NCBI GenBank assembly: GCA_013416395.1
Contig: JACCEP010000006.1
Location: 62,001 to 126,000 of the forward strand
DNA: 64,000 bases
Direction of reading: 5' to 3'
Source: Alcaligenaceae bacterium
GTDB lineage: Bacteria; Pseudomonadota; Gammaproteobacteria; Burkholderiales; Burkholderiaceae_B
Shown one piece after another: positions 26,997 through 36,910 of the stretch. The notes beneath the pieces are model-generated. The model saw only the letters and a program-made list of their open reading frames with translations. It was not told where the DNA came from and ran no database searches. Position numbers and translations under genes: made by a program. Within the stretch, counting starts at the first letter, position 1, and each line of letters opens with the position of its first letter.

Positions 26997-28489
26997 TGAG
27001 CCTGTCCGCCAGCTTCAACTCGGTAAGCAAAGACTTTGGCCCTGTACGGGTGCTGCATGACGTCGATATAAGCTTTGAACGTGGCCATGTCTATGGCCTG
27101 CTCGGCGAAAATGGCGCGGGCAAGTCTACGCTTATGAAAATACTGTGTGGCTACGAGCAGCCCAGCCAGGGTAGCCTGCTTATTGATGGGCACCCCTGCC
27201 ACTTTGCCTCATCAGGTGAGGCCGAGAGCCTGGGCATAGTCCTCATCCACCAAGAAATCAACCTGGCTGATGACCTTACCATTGCGCAAAATATTTTCCT
27301 GGGCCGTGAAAAAAAGCGTGGCCTGTTTCTTGACAGCGCATGGATGCGCCGCGAAACCACCGCGCTGCTGGACCAGGTCGGGCTGCGTGCAGACCCTGAT
27401 ACCAAGGTAAGCCAGCTTATCGTTGCTGAAAAGCAATTGGTGGAAATTGCCAAGGCGCTGTCCAAAAATACGCGGTTGCTGGTTATGGATGAGCCTACGG
27501 CGACACTGACCCCAACAGAAACCGAAAGGCTGTTCGGGTTAATCAGCCGGTTTCACGAGGCGGGCACGACGGTTATTTATATATCGCACAAACTTGACGA
27601 GGTCGAGCGAATTACCGATCGTATTGTCGTCATGCGTGACGGTCGCTTTATCACCGCGCGACCCACTGCAGGTACCTCGCGACGTGAAATGGCCAACTTA
27701 ATGGTAGGCCGAGAACTCGAAGACCTGTTCCCTGAAAAAATACCTGCACCCTCAGGTGTGGCCCCTGCGTTAGAGGTAAAAAACTTCAGCGTGCCAGGTT
27801 GGGCTCATGACATCAGCTTCTGTGTGCGTCCGGGTGAAATTCTGGGCTTTGCAGGGCTGGTGGGAGCGGGTCGTACCGAATTGTTTGAAGGTCTGCTGGG
27901 CTTGCGGCCCAGTGAGTCCGGCCAAGTGTTTATGCGAGGGGTGCCTCATCGCTTTCGCAACCCCCGTGATGCCGCGCGGTTTGGGCTTACTTATTTGAGT
28001 GAAGACCGTAAAGGCAAAGGCATATTGTTGTCCTTCGGGCTGCGACAGAACCTCACCCTGATGGCGCTGGAGCGTTACGCAAAGCCCTTTATCGACGCTG
28101 CGGGCGAGCGTGAGGCCCTCAAGACGGCTGTTAGCGAGTTTGGCATACGCACGGGCAGTCTGGACGTGCCCGCTTCAGCGTTATCGGGCGGCAATCAGCA
28201 AAAGCTGGCGCTTGCCAAGGTGTTGCACCCCCACCCGGGTGTTGTCATTCTTGACGAACCGACACGCGGCGTCGATATCGGTGCCAAGCGCGATATTTAT
28301 TTTCTGATCCAGAAACTGGCCAGCAATGGGCTGGCGGTGGTTGTGATTTCTTCTGAACTGGCCGAGCTCATCGGGCTTTGCCACAGAGTGCTTGTGATGC
28401 GTACGGGGCACCAGCAGGGTGTGCTGGAACAAGATCAACTGAACGAAAAGGAGCTGATTGCGCATGCAACCGGAACACAAACAGCCTGA
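26996..28489 (+). CDS. Sugar ABC transporter ATPase (RbsA/MglA-like, two ABC domains)
   Basis: A 497-residue double ATPase. Domain 1 has Walker [10 protein letters not shown], a signature-like [10 protein letters not shown] and Walker [13 protein letters not shown]. Domain 2 has a degenerate Walker [11 protein letters not shown], a full signature [15 protein letters not shown] and Walker [13 protein letters not shown]. The degenerate second P-loop is normal for this CUT2 class. It energises uptake of a monosaccharide through the permease encoded next, with which it overlaps. Confidence 0.95.
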   Translation: MSLSASFNSVSKDFGPVRVLHDVDISFERGHVYGLLGENGAGKSTLMKILCGYEQPSQGSLLIDGHPCHFASSGEAESLGIVLIHQEINLADDLTIAQNIFLGREKKRGLFLDSAWMRRETTALLDQVGLRADPDTKVSQLIVAEKQLVEIAKALSKNTRLLVMDEPTATLTPTETERLFGLISRFHEAGTTVIYISHKLDEVERITDRIVVMRDGRFITARPTAGTSRREMANLMVGRELEDLFPEKIPAPSGVAPALEVKNFSVPGWAHDISFCVRPGEILGFAGLVGAGRTELFEGLLGLRPSESGQVFMRGVPHRFRNPRDAARFGLTYLSEDRKGKGILLSFGLRQNLTLMALERYAKPFIDAAGEREALKTAVSEFGIRTGSLDVPASALSGGNQQKLALAKVLHPHPGVVILDEPTRGVDIGAKRDIYFLIQKLASNGLAVVVISSELAELIGLCHRVLVMRTGHQQGVLEQDQLNEKELIAHATGTQTA

Positions 28490-29495
28490 TATGCCGCCCG
28501 GTGCTGAGGGTGGAGTGGGTCAACGACATCAGAACGGCGGTTGGGCCAGGCATTTGCATGGGCTTGGGCCTATTGCTGGCCTGGTGCTGCTGTGTATTGC
28601 GGGCACCATGCTCAACAGCAATTTTGCGGACATCGACAACATTCTGAATGTGCTGACGCGTACCTCGTTCATAGGCATTATCTCGGTGGGTATGTGTTTC
28701 GTAATTATTTCGGGAGGCATAGACCTCTCGGTTGGATCAATGGCAGCCTTGATTGCCGGCAGCATGATTCTGGTCATGAACGCGCTCACTGGCATGGTCG
28801 ACTCCATGATGCTCATTATTGTGCTGGGCATGGTGTTCGCCATCGTGATGGGAGGGCTGTTAGGCCTGGCGCATGGGTTGCTGATTACGCGCGGGCGCAT
28901 TGAACCGTTTATTGTCACGCTGGGCACGCTGGGTATTTTCAGGGCTTACCTTACTTACCTTTCGGATGGCGGCGCGATCACGCTCGACATGAACGTGTCA
29001 GATGCCTACAGCCCTGTGTATTACGGCAGTCTATTGGGCATGCCAGTGCCAGTATGGGTGTTTCTGGCCATTGCGATCATGGGTGGCATCGTGCTTAACC
29101 GTACTGCATTCGGGCGCTATGTTCAGGCCATAGGCTCCAATGAGCAAGTGGCACGTTATGCCGCCGTAAACGTTGACCGATGCAAAACGCTTACCTATGT
29201 ATTGCTTGGCATGTGTGTGGGTATTGCGACGGTGCTGTACGTGCCCAGACTGGGGTCAGCCAGCCCCACCACCGGGTTGCTCTGGGAGCTCGAGGCCATT
29301 GCAGCCGTCATTGTGGGAGGTACCGCCTTAAAGGGGGGCTCCGGGTCCATGACTGGCACGGTAGTCGGTGCCATTTTGCTTTCGGTTATTGGCAATATTC
29401 TCAATCTGACCAGCATTATCAGTGTGTATCTGAACGCGGCGGTGCAAGGCTTTGTAATCATTATCGTGGCCTTTATGCAGCGCAGGCGTTCGTGA
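28464..29495 (+). CDS. Sugar ABC transporter permease (RbsC-like)
   Basis: A 343-residue CUT2 permease. A 35-residue hydrophilic N terminus precedes about eight to ten membrane segments. The family signature [19 protein letters not shown] and [20 protein letters not shown] coupling loop are present. Start ATG at 28464 lies inside the end of the ATPase gene (26-base overlap); a TTG six bases earlier is possible. The rare length of the hydrophilic N terminus is unremarkable otherwise. Confidence 0.93.
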   Translation: MQPEHKQPDMPPGAEGGVGQRHQNGGWARHLHGLGPIAGLVLLCIAGTMLNSNFADIDNILNVLTRTSFIGIISVGMCFVIISGGIDLSVGSMAALIAGSMILVMNALTGMVDSMMLIIVLGMVFAIVMGGLLGLAHGLLITRGRIEPFIVTLGTLGIFRAYLTYLSDGGAITLDMNVSDAYSPVYYGSLLGMPVPVWVFLAIAIMGGIVLNRTAFGRYVQAIGSNEQVARYAAVNVDRCKTLTYVLLGMCVGIATVLYVPRLGSASPTTGLLWELEAIAAVIVGGTALKGGSGSMTGTVVGAILLSVIGNILNLTSIISVYLNAAVQGFVIIIVAFMQRRRS

Positions 29496-29624
29496 GTACA
29501 GCAGGGTGGGCGGGCATTTTGGCCCGCAAAGGTTGTAGCAACGTGGCACAGTCGTTGGTGACATCAACGGCCATCAATCTGGCCGAGCTTGGGTTCGGCA
29601 TTTATGAAAATATGGAGACACAGC

Positions 29625-30590
29625 ATGCAATTCTCTTTACGTAAACTCGCTGTCGGGCTCTCCGCCGTGGCGGCCTTTGGTTTTTCGGCAAGCACACTGG
29701 CTCAGGAGAAGGTGACTCTCGGCGTATCCATACCGGCCGCCACGCATAGTTTTACGGCAGGTATTGTGTGGTGGTCGAACGAAGCCAAGAAAGAACTCGA
29801 AGCGGCACACCCCAACCTGAAAGTCATCGTCAAGACGTCCAGTGGTGCGCCTGAGCAAGCAAACCAGCTTCAAGATTTACTTACCGTCAACAAGATCAAT
29901 GCTCTGGTCATTATGCCGTTTGAGTCTGCTTCGCTGACACAACCCGTCATGCAACTGAAAAAGAAAGGTGTGTATATCACCGTGGTCGACCGGGGCCTTA
30001 CAGACACCAGCGCACAAGACGCCTACGTGTCGGGTGACAACACGGCGTTTGGCAAGCTGGCAGCCGAGTATCTGGTGAAACAGCTGGATGGCAAGGGCGA
30101 TATTGTGGCCTTGCGCGGCATACCTACTACGCTTGATAACGAACGCATGGATGCGTTCAAGTCGGTTATTGATAAGCATCCTGACATCAAGCTGCTGGAC
30201 GCACGGTATGGCAACTGGAATCGCGATGATGCGTTCAAGGTCATGCAAGACTACCTCACCCGATTTCCACATATCGATGCGGTCTGGGCTGCGGACGACG
30301 ACATGGCAGTGGGCGTATTGAAGGCAATCGAACAGGCCAAGCGAAGCGACATCAAGATAGTATTTGGCGGTGCTGGTGCCAAGGATATGGTCAAGTCCAT
30401 TCTTGAGGGCACTAATCCCCTGCTTCAGGCCGATGTGTCCTATTCGCCCAAGTTTATTTACGAGGCCATCAAGCTTACAGCTGAGGCCAGGCTGAAAAAC
30501 GAGAAATTGCCTGACATGACGATAGTGCCTTCGGTACTCATCACCAAAGAAAACGCCAAAGACTTTTACTTCCCTGACTCTCCGTTCTGA
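29625..30590 (+). CDS. Sugar-binding periplasmic protein (RbsB-like)
   Basis: A 321-residue family 2 (peripla_BP_4) binding protein. The signal peptide spans about residues 1-24 and ends [27 protein letters not shown] opens the mature domain and [20 protein letters not shown] is near the C terminus, both typical of ribose-type binding proteins. ATG at 29625 has GGAG at a normal distance; upstream in-frame starts would disrupt the signal peptide. It completes the importer. Confidence 0.94.
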   Translation: MQFSLRKLAVGLSAVAAFGFSASTLAQEKVTLGVSIPAATHSFTAGIVWWSNEAKKELEAAHPNLKVIVKTSSGAPEQANQLQDLLTVNKINALVIMPFESASLTQPVMQLKKKGVYITVVDRGLTDTSAQDAYVSGDNTAFGKLAAEYLVKQLDGKGDIVALRGIPTTLDNERMDAFKSVIDKHPDIKLLDARYGNWNRDDAFKVMQDYLTRFPHIDAVWAADDDMAVGVLKAIEQAKRSDIKIVFGGAGAKDMVKSILEGTNPLLQADVSYSPKFIYEAIKLTAEARLKNEKLPDMTIVPSVLITKENAKDFYFPDSPF

Positions 30591-30800
30591 TCAGGCGTGC
30601 CGGTTTGCAGCTTCCCATGCAGATGGGTGTTACGTCTGCAAACCGGCATAATGTATTTAAAGCCCGACGCATATGCAGGCCTTTCATAAGAGGCGTGCAG
30701 GTTGCGGGCGCACTTTGCCTGGCCTCCGTAAGTTCGCCAAACATGCGCGTACAAGCATGGGCGTGCCACTGCCGGGAACACCAGCTCAAGCGAGTGGATC

Positions 30801-31862
30801 ATGAAGACAATTAAAGGGCCGGGTATTTTCCTGGCACAGTTTATCGGCGAGAAAGCGCCGTTCAATACGCTGGAAGGCTTGGCGGGCTGGGCAGCTGGGT
30901 TGGGCTACAAGGGTGTACAAATACCGACGAGCAATACCGCACTGTTTGATCTGGAGCTGGCCGCAAACAGCCAGACATACTGTGATGATGTCGCCGGTAT
31001 GCTGCAGGCGCACGGGCTTGCCGTTACCGAGCTCTCTACCCATTTGCAAGGCCAGTTGCTGGCGGTGCATCCTGCCTACGATACCTTGTTTGACGGGTTT
31101 GCGGCACCTGAGGTGCGAGGTAATCGCGCAGCGCGCCAGCAATGGGCGCATGATCAGTTAATACTTGCAGCAAAGGCCTCGCAGCGTCTGGGGCTGTCGG
31201 CGCATGCGACGTTTTCGGGTGCACTGGCCTGGCCCTATATGTATCCGTGGCCGCAACGTCCTGCTGGCCTGGTAGAGGAAGCGTTTGCTGAACTGGCACG
31301 ACGCTGGCGCCCGGTGCTCAATGCGTTTGACGAGGCGGGTGTTGATGTGTGCTACGAGCTGCACCCTGGTGAAGACCTGCACGATGGCACCAGTTTTGAG
31401 CGCTTTCTCGAAGAGGTAGGTGGGCATAGTCGTGCCGCGATTTTGTATGACCCCAGCCATTTTGTGCTGCAGCAACTCGACTACCTTGCCTTCATTGATA
31501 TTTACCATGAACGCATTCGCGCCTTTCACGTTAAGGACGCCGAATTTCGATCTTCGGGTCGCCAGGGTGTATACGGTGGCTTCGCGAACTGGGTAGAACG
31601 GGCCGGCCGTTTCCGGTCGCTGGGCGACGGGCAGGTTGATTTTCGTGCCATTTTTTCCAGTATGGCCCAGTATGATTTTGCGGGCTGGGCCGTGCTGGAA
31701 TGGGAGTGTGCTCTGAAGCACCCTGAGCAAGGTGCTGCCGAAGGCGCGGCCTTTATTACAGACCATATCATTCAGGTTGCCGAGCATGCGTTTGATGATT
31801 TTGTCAAAAGCGGCACTACGCAAGCGCAGAACCGGGCTTTGCTCGGGCTCACGAGCACGTAA
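30801..31862 (+). CDS. Sugar phosphate isomerase/epimerase-like TIM barrel (AP endonuclease 2 family)
   Basis: A 353-residue protein of the xylose isomerase-like/AP_endonuc_2 family. Metal-binding positions are expected in CYELHPGEDLHDG, ILYDPSHFVLQ, RAFHVKDAEF and VLEWECALKHPEQGA. It follows the sugar importer by 210 bases and precedes a Gfo/Idh/MocA dehydrogenase. That pairing occurs in inositol-like and in 3-keto-glycoside pathways, so it could be an isomerase, epimerase, dehydratase or glycoside-cleaving lyase. No signal peptide: cytoplasmic. Confidence 0.9.
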   Translation: MKTIKGPGIFLAQFIGEKAPFNTLEGLAGWAAGLGYKGVQIPTSNTALFDLELAANSQTYCDDVAGMLQAHGLAVTELSTHLQGQLLAVHPAYDTLFDGFAAPEVRGNRAARQQWAHDQLILAAKASQRLGLSAHATFSGALAWPYMYPWPQRPAGLVEEAFAELARRWRPVLNAFDEAGVDVCYELHPGEDLHDGTSFERFLEEVGGHSRAAILYDPSHFVLQQLDYLAFIDIYHERIRAFHVKDAEFRSSGRQGVYGGFANWVERAGRFRSLGDGQVDFRAIFSSMAQYDFAGWAVLEWECALKHPEQGAAEGAAFITDHIIQVAEHAFDDFVKSGTTQAQNRALLGLTST

Positions 31863-31892
31863 CCAGGCATTTTGGATAAGCGGAGAGAATTG

Positions 31893-33038
31893 GTGCGATC
31901 ACGATTAAAGCTAGGCATGGTTGGGGGTGGAAAGGGAGCCTTTATTGGCGCGGTACATCGCATGGCAGCGCGACTCGATGACCGCTATGAGCTGGTCGCT
32001 GGTGCGCTTTCTGCTGATGCCGCGCGGGCGGCGCAAGGGGCTGCCGACGCGGGTATTGCACCTGAGCGCAGTTATGCAGACTGGCGCGAAATGGCGCGTT
32101 GCGAAGGAAACATGCGCCGTGCCGGTCAAGGAGGCATTGACGTGGTTTCCGTTGTTACGCCCAACTATCTGCATGGACCCGTTGTCAGGGCGTTTCTGGC
32201 CGAAGGCATTCACGTCATCTGCGATAAGCCGCTCACGACTACGCTGGCTGACGCACTTGCCCTGCAAAAGCTCGCCGAGCAAACTGGCCTGGTCTGTGTG
32301 CTGACACATACGTACACCGGTTATCCCATGGTGCGACACGCACGGGCACTGGTTGAGCAGGGCTTAATTGGCGATTTGCGTCTGGTGCAGGTTGAGTATT
32401 CGCAAGACTGGTGGGCCGAGGGTCAGGCGTTGACGGGCGAGGGTGGCTGGCGTGAAGATCCGGCACTGGCTGGGCCTGCCGGCACATTGGGAGATGTTGG
32501 TATCCACGCTTACCAGCTTGCCAGCTATGTTACGGGCCGCGAGCCTGAAGAGATCGCCGCCGAGCTTCATACTTTTGGCCCCGGTCGTCTGCTGGATGAT
32601 CATGTTCAGGTCATGATGCGGTACGCCAACGGAGCGCGCGGAACACTGTGGGCAAGTCAGGTGGCGACGGGGTGTGAAAATGCCCTAACCTTGAGGGTGT
32701 ACGGCACGAAAGCGCAGTTGCGCTTTGAGCAGGAACACCCCGACGTGCTCTGGCTAACGCCACAGGGCGGTGCGGCGCAGCGCCTTACCCGAGGGCGAGT
32801 GAGTAACGATGAGGCTCAGCATGCTACGCGCATTCCGGCGGGGCATCCTGAGGGCTATATTGAGGCGTTTGCTCAGCTTTATCGCGATGCGGCAGATCTG
32901 ATCGAAGGCCAGCAGGTTATAGGCCGCCTGCCCGATTTTACCGATGGTGTGATGGGCAGTCGCTTTATCGAAGCGGTATTGCAAAGTCATCGCAGTAACA
33001 CAGCATGGGTCAGCCTCGCGAGGCAGCCAAGGTCCTGA
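31893..33038 (+). CDS. Gfo/Idh/MocA family oxidoreductase
   Basis: A 381-residue NAD(P)-dependent sugar dehydrogenase. The Rossmann loop is LGMVGGGKGAFIGAVHR, and ICDKPLTTTLADAL holds the catalytic EKP-like motif (here DKP). GTLGDVGIHAYQLASYVTG supplies the downstream conserved Asp and His. Start is GTG at 31893 behind CGGAGAGA; a TTG one codon earlier is also possible. The gene follows the TIM-barrel gene by 30 bases. Members oxidise a sugar or polyol hydroxyl to the ketone, often at C3 or C2. Confidence 0.92.
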   Translation: MRSRLKLGMVGGGKGAFIGAVHRMAARLDDRYELVAGALSADAARAAQGAADAGIAPERSYADWREMARCEGNMRRAGQGGIDVVSVVTPNYLHGPVVRAFLAEGIHVICDKPLTTTLADALALQKLAEQTGLVCVLTHTYTGYPMVRHARALVEQGLIGDLRLVQVEYSQDWWAEGQALTGEGGWREDPALAGPAGTLGDVGIHAYQLASYVTGREPEEIAAELHTFGPGRLLDDHVQVMMRYANGARGTLWASQVATGCENALTLRVYGTKAQLRFEQEHPDVLWLTPQGGAAQRLTRGRVSNDEAQHATRIPAGHPEGYIEAFAQLYRDAADLIEGQQVIGRLPDFTDGVMGSRFIEAVLQSHRSNTAWVSLARQPRS

Positions 33039-33191
33039 GCGCTGCTTGGCCTTACAAATACAGATGATTGCCTGGCCCGGTTTCGCATGCTCCGATAGGT
33101 TTTTTTAATGTGCTTTGCCCCAGACGAGGGTGATGGCTAAAATGACCTCGAGACAGCACACCTACGATGCTCACGTTATTGGCCCGACTAA

Positions 33192-34256
33192 ATGAAAAAA
33201 AATACACCGCGCAATACGATTGCAGACGTTGCGCGTCACGCTGGGGTATCAAAAGCCACCGTATCGCGGTTTCTTAATCATCGCGAGAAACTGCTGTCAC
33301 CGCAGATCGCCGAGCGCGTCGATGCCGCCATCAACGAGCTGCGCTATGTACCCAGTCCAATGGCCCAGGCGCTCAAATGGGGCCGATCCAAGCTAATTGG
33401 CCTTGTGGTGGCCGATATCACCAATCCTTTTTCCGTGGCCGTGCTGCGCGGGGCTGAAGAAGCGCTCCGCAAAGCGGGGTATCTGGTCATGTTGTTCAAC
33501 CTCGGCAATGAAAGCGAACGGGAAAGCGCTGCACTGCAGGCGTTGTCGTCTTACAAGGTTGAAGGCTTCGTCCTGAACGCTATGGGGCACGATACTGGCG
33601 CATTGCTCGAGGCAGCAAGCCAGGGTAAGCCCGTTGTGTTGATTGATCGCTTGCACCCGGGCCTGGACGTTGACATTGTGGCGCTCGACAATCGGCATGC
33701 CATAGAAGAATGCTGTCGACACCTGATTGACGCGGGGTATGGCGAGTTGATGCTGGTTACTGAGCCAGTTGGCAAGGTCAGTTCACGCATGGAGCGTAAA
33801 CAGGCCTTTACTCAAATGATGGCAGACGCAGCGATTCCTGGCGTCTGTATAGAGCAGCCGCAAAACGACGCCCAGGCACTTATACAAAATTTACGCCAAT
33901 TTAAAGACAAGGCGCGCGCGGCACCCGCAATTATCTGTGCCAATGCGGTGATAACACTGCAGGTAGTGGAAGCCGCAGCATCGCTGGGTTGGCGGCTGGG
34001 TATTGATGTGGGCCTGGTCGGCATCGATGACACTCCTTGGGCCCCCTATGTCGGCCCAGGCATTACCGCGCTGGCGCAGCCCACTGACCAGATCGGCCAG
34101 TTGGCGGCAAATTGCCTGCTGCAACGCCTTGGCGGTCTTGACTCGCCGGGCAGAAATTTCCGCCCCCAGGGCACACTCATGATAAGAGGGTCTACAAGAG
34201 GCCCCGGCATATCTGCCGACAATTTACGTAAACGTGAAAATAGTGAGAATGGTTGA
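33192..34256 (+). CDS. Second LacI-family transcriptional regulator
   Basis: A 354-residue LacI protein: helix-turn-helix TIADVARHAGVSKATVSRFL, hinge YVPSPMAQALK and core GLVVADITNPFSVAVLRGAE. The C-terminal segment VGLVGIDDTPWAPYVGPGITAL is typical; after it the tail RKRENSENG is unusual. The stop TGA at 34254-34256 lies inside a periodic sequence that continues in the same frame for 60 more codons (see repeat 34266-34436). It stands between the sugar-catabolic genes and the amino-acid-type importer with kdgK, so it may regulate the latter. The ATG has only a weak ribosome site. Confidence 0.93.
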   Translation: MKKNTPRNTIADVARHAGVSKATVSRFLNHREKLLSPQIAERVDAAINELRYVPSPMAQALKWGRSKLIGLVVADITNPFSVAVLRGAEEALRKAGYLVMLFNLGNESERESAALQALSSYKVEGFVLNAMGHDTGALLEAASQGKPVVLIDRLHPGLDVDIVALDNRHAIEECCRHLIDAGYGELMLVTEPVGKVSSRMERKQAFTQMMADAAIPGVCIEQPQNDAQALIQNLRQFKDKARAAPAIICANAVITLQVVEAAASLGWRLGIDVGLVGIDDTPWAPYVGPGITALAQPTDQIGQLAANCLLQRLGGLDSPGRNFRPQGTLMIRGSTRGPGISADNLRKRENSENG

Positions 34257-34436
34257 GCTGCCGATGATCGCCAAGGCCGCGCGGGCTATCAGACTGCGAC
34301 TAATCGTCGAGGTGATGCGGGCTATCAGTCTGTCGATAGTCGTCAAAGCGACGCGAACTGTCAGGCTGCCGGTAACCATCAAGGCGATGCAGGCGGTCAG
34401 GCTGTCAATAGTCTTGAAGGTGAGATCGACAAATAG
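34230..34436 (+). repeat. 36-bp imperfect tandem repeat in the LacI reading frame
   Basis: Four 36-bp units run from 34266 to 34409, with a partial fifth to the TAG at 34434. They are in phase with the lacI gene after its TGA. Translated, each unit is 12 residues on the pattern xRQGDAGYQxVx (for example NRRGDAGYQSVD, NHQGDAGGQAVN). A weaker unit at 34230-34265 covers the lacI 3' end and contains the TGA where the others have CAG. Substitutions are mostly third-base or conservative within the unit. Confidence 0.7.
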
Positions 34437-34449
34437 GAAGAGAATATCG

Positions 34450-34693
34450 ATGAACACACCAGCTGATATACTTTGTGCACAGCTCACTGAAACCGGTTTC
34501 ATGTTGGGTTTTCAACCAGAAAGGCGATGTTGGCGCGTGATGGCTAGTTTTCCTCGACGCATACCAATTCAACATCTATGCTTTCGGTAGAGGTGTCTGT
34601 AAGCTGTGCCATAAATGGCCAGACGGCAATATCTATTCTGACAGTTGGTATGCACAGCGTGCCGGCATTGACTGGGTTCAAGTAATCGCGTGA
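34450..34693 (+). pseudogene. Decayed gene remnant before the amino-acid-type importer
   Basis: A good ribosome site (GGAAGAG) precedes ATG at 34450, but that frame (MNTPADILCAQLTETGF...) stops after 46 codons at 34588-34590. In the +1 frame a coding-like stretch with CKLCHKWPDGNIYSD and YAQRAGIDWVQVIA continues to TGA at 34691-34693, which overlaps the permease GTG start by GTGA. The same frame holds a TGA near 34540. The start signal, the coupled stop and the frame change together suggest a short gene broken by a frameshift and a nonsense codon. I do not recognise the family. Confidence 0.4.
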
Positions 34694-35361
34694 ACTATAC
34701 ATTTCAATTCGGTCCGGTTTTTGAAGCCTGGCCCTTGTTGCTCCGAGGCACCTGGATGACCATTCAGCTGTCATTTCTTGCGATGGTGCTTGGGCTCCTG
34801 ATTGCAGTGGTTTGCGCTTGGGGCAAAACAGCTGGCCCCAGACCACTGCGCTGGGTTATCAATATTTACATTGAACTCATTCGCAACACCCCTTTTCTGG
34901 TGCAGCTGTTTTTTTTCTTTTTTGCCTTGCCCGCCATTGGTGTGCGTTGGTCGCCCTACACGGCAGCGCTCGTCGCCATGACGGTAAACCTTGGCGCCTA
35001 TGCGACCGAAATTGTTCGGGCTGGCATAGAGTCCATACCCAAGGGCCAGATTGAGGCAGGTTTGGCCCTTAATCTTTCGCGCGCAGAAACGTTCAGGTTT
35101 ATTGTGCTCAAGCCCGCTTTGCGGGCTATTTACCCGGCCCTGACCAGCCAGTTTATTTTGCTTATGCTGGCATCCAGTGTTGTTTCGGTTATCTCGGCCA
35201 ATGACCTTACTTCGGTCGCCGCCAACCTGCAGTCTGAAACCTTTCGCAGTTTTGAAATCTATATCGTGGTCACGGGTATATACCTGTTGCTGACCTTGCT
35301 GTTTTCCTATGCCTTCCGGGTCATCTTTCAGCGCACCCTCAATTACCCGGGGGGAAGATAA
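34690..35361 (+). CDS. Polar amino acid-type ABC transporter permease (HisQ/GlnP family), first
   Basis: A 223-residue permease with five membrane segments. The coupling loop is in EIVRAGIESIPKGQIEAGLA, and ELIRNTPFLVQLFFFFFALP is the typical HisMQ helix. Start is GTG at 34690. The second permease starts at the stop codon of this one (TAATG). With the following genes it forms a complete HAAT/PAAT importer. Near a sugar kinase, the substrate could be an amino sugar acid and not a plain amino acid. Confidence 0.93.
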   Translation: MNYTFQFGPVFEAWPLLLRGTWMTIQLSFLAMVLGLLIAVVCAWGKTAGPRPLRWVINIYIELIRNTPFLVQLFFFFFALPAIGVRWSPYTAALVAMTVNLGAYATEIVRAGIESIPKGQIEAGLALNLSRAETFRFIVLKPALRAIYPALTSQFILLMLASSVVSVISANDLTSVAANLQSETFRSFEIYIVVTGIYLLLTLLFSYAFRVIFQRTLNYPGGR

Positions 35362-36014
35362 TGCGTACGTTCGGTTATTCAGATTTCTGGTTTATTCTTC
35401 AGGCGGCACAGTGGACGATTGCCCTGTCGTTAATGGCATTTATAGGTGGGGGTGTGGTGGGGCTGATTGTGGCGCTTTCTCGCAGCTCCAGAAACCGGGT
35501 GGCGTTGGCTTTGTCCATGGGCTTTATACAAATTTTCCGCGGCACACCACTGTTATTGCAGTTATTTCTTGTGTTCTTTGGTGCTCCGGTGCTGGGTCTT
35601 GATATCAATCTCTGGGTGGCCGCTGCGCTTGCGCTTACCTTGAACAGCGGCGCGTTCCTGGGTGAAATATGGCGTGGCTGCGTACAAGCCATACCGCAAG
35701 GCCAATGGGAGGCTGCCGATGCACTGGGCCTGTCGTATCGCAGCAAAATGCGCGACGTCGTCTTGCCACAGGCCCTTAAAATTGCCGTGCCGCCAACAGT
35801 GGGTTACCTGGTACAGATCATCAAAGGCACATCGCTGGCGGCCATTATTGGCTTCACCGAGCTTACGCGCGCTGGCCAAATTATTAACAATGCAACGTTT
35901 CAGCCTATGCTGGTGTTTTCGATTGTGGCCACTATTTATTTTTGTATTTGCTGGCCTCTTTCGCTTCTGGCTGGGCATATGGAGCGGCGCCTGGCGGCGT
36001 CGCTGTCAAGGTAA
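35361..36014 (+). CDS. Polar amino acid-type ABC transporter permease, second
   Basis: A 217-residue partner permease. IFRGTPLLLQLFLVFFGAPV and EIWRGCVQAIPQGQWEAADALGL-like (helix plus EAA loop) are present. Start ATG at 35361 overlaps the preceding stop, so translation is coupled. Length and topology match HisM/GlnP proteins. Confidence 0.93.
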   Translation: MRTFGYSDFWFILQAAQWTIALSLMAFIGGGVVGLIVALSRSSRNRVALALSMGFIQIFRGTPLLLQLFLVFFGAPVLGLDINLWVAAALALTLNSGAFLGEIWRGCVQAIPQGQWEAADALGLSYRSKMRDVVLPQALKIAVPPTVGYLVQIIKGTSLAAIIGFTELTRAGQIINNATFQPMLVFSIVATIYFCICWPLSLLAGHMERRLAASLSR

Positions 36015-36082
36015 CCGAGATGCGGTCGTATTAATTAGTGCGCGACAACATTCGGGTTTTATTTTCAACGGGGAGACATAGT

Positions 36083-36886
36083 ATGTTTTTAACAACAAAA
36101 TTGAAGCAGCTGGCGCGTATTTCGCTTGTGGCAGGGTGTGTGTCGATGGCGCTTGGCGTTGGTACTGCAACGGCAGAAACCATAGACAAGATCAAAGAAA
36201 AGGGCGAAGTCGTTATCGGCATGCTGGTTGATTTTCCACCCTATGGCATTTTGAACACTGACAACAAACCCGATGGCTATGATGCCGACGTAGCTCGCCA
36301 GCTGGCAAAAGACATGGGCGTCAAGCTGCAAATTATGCCGGTGACGGGGCCTAATCGCATACCATTTCTGCTAACTGGCAAGGTCGATCTGCTGGTTGCG
36401 TCGCTGGCCATTACGCCCGAACGCGCCAAGCAAGTGCAGTTTTCACATCCATACTCTGCCGCGCAAATTGTGCTGTTTGGCGGTAAAGATGAAAAAATTA
36501 CCGATGCCAAAGACCTTGCGGGCAAACGCGTGGGCGTGGCGCGAGCCAGCACTCAAGATATCGCCGTCACCAAGATTGCACCTAAAGATGCTGAAATCAG
36601 GCGTTTTGATGACGATGCTTCAGCCATGCAGGCCTTGCTTTCCGGCCAGGTTGATGCCATTGGCTGCTCGACAACGGTGGCGGCACAGATAGCCAAGCGC
36701 GAGCCTGGACGCTACGAGAACAAGTTTGTGTTGCTGCAGCAGGAAATGGCTGTGGCCATGCGCCCGGGTGAGCCTGAAACACTCAAGGCCGTTAATGCTC
36801 TTATCGACCAGAATATCGACAATGGCAACTTCAGCAAACTGTACGAAAAATGGCTGGGCTCCCCATTGCCCAAACTTTCCAAGTAG
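36083..36886 (+). CDS. Family 3 solute-binding protein of the amino-acid-type importer
   Basis: A 267-residue periplasmic binding protein. The signal peptide (about residues 1-30, ending ATA-ET) precedes IDKIKEKGEVVIGMLVDFPP. DLLVASLAITPERAKQVQFS and GKRVGVARASTQD are canonical SBP_bac_3 segments. GGGGAG precedes ATG at 36083; an upstream in-frame start would give an abnormal signal. It supplies substrate to the two permeases upstream. Confidence 0.94.
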   Translation: MFLTTKLKQLARISLVAGCVSMALGVGTATAETIDKIKEKGEVVIGMLVDFPPYGILNTDNKPDGYDADVARQLAKDMGVKLQIMPVTGPNRIPFLLTGKVDLLVASLAITPERAKQVQFSHPYSAAQIVLFGGKDEKITDAKDLAGKRVGVARASTQDIAVTKIAPKDAEIRRFDDDASAMQALLSGQVDAIGCSTTVAAQIAKREPGRYENKFVLLQQEMAVAMRPGEPETLKAVNALIDQNIDNGNFSKLYEKWLGSPLPKLSK

Positions 36887-36910
36887 TGACAACAATAGCC
36901 TTTGGTGAAC

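Noticed and set aside
34234-34590. 118-codon frame over the 36-bp repeat
   Set aside because: It overlaps the repeat in a different phase and gives a Leu/Ile/Arg repetitive peptide; the lacI phase gives better-conserved units.
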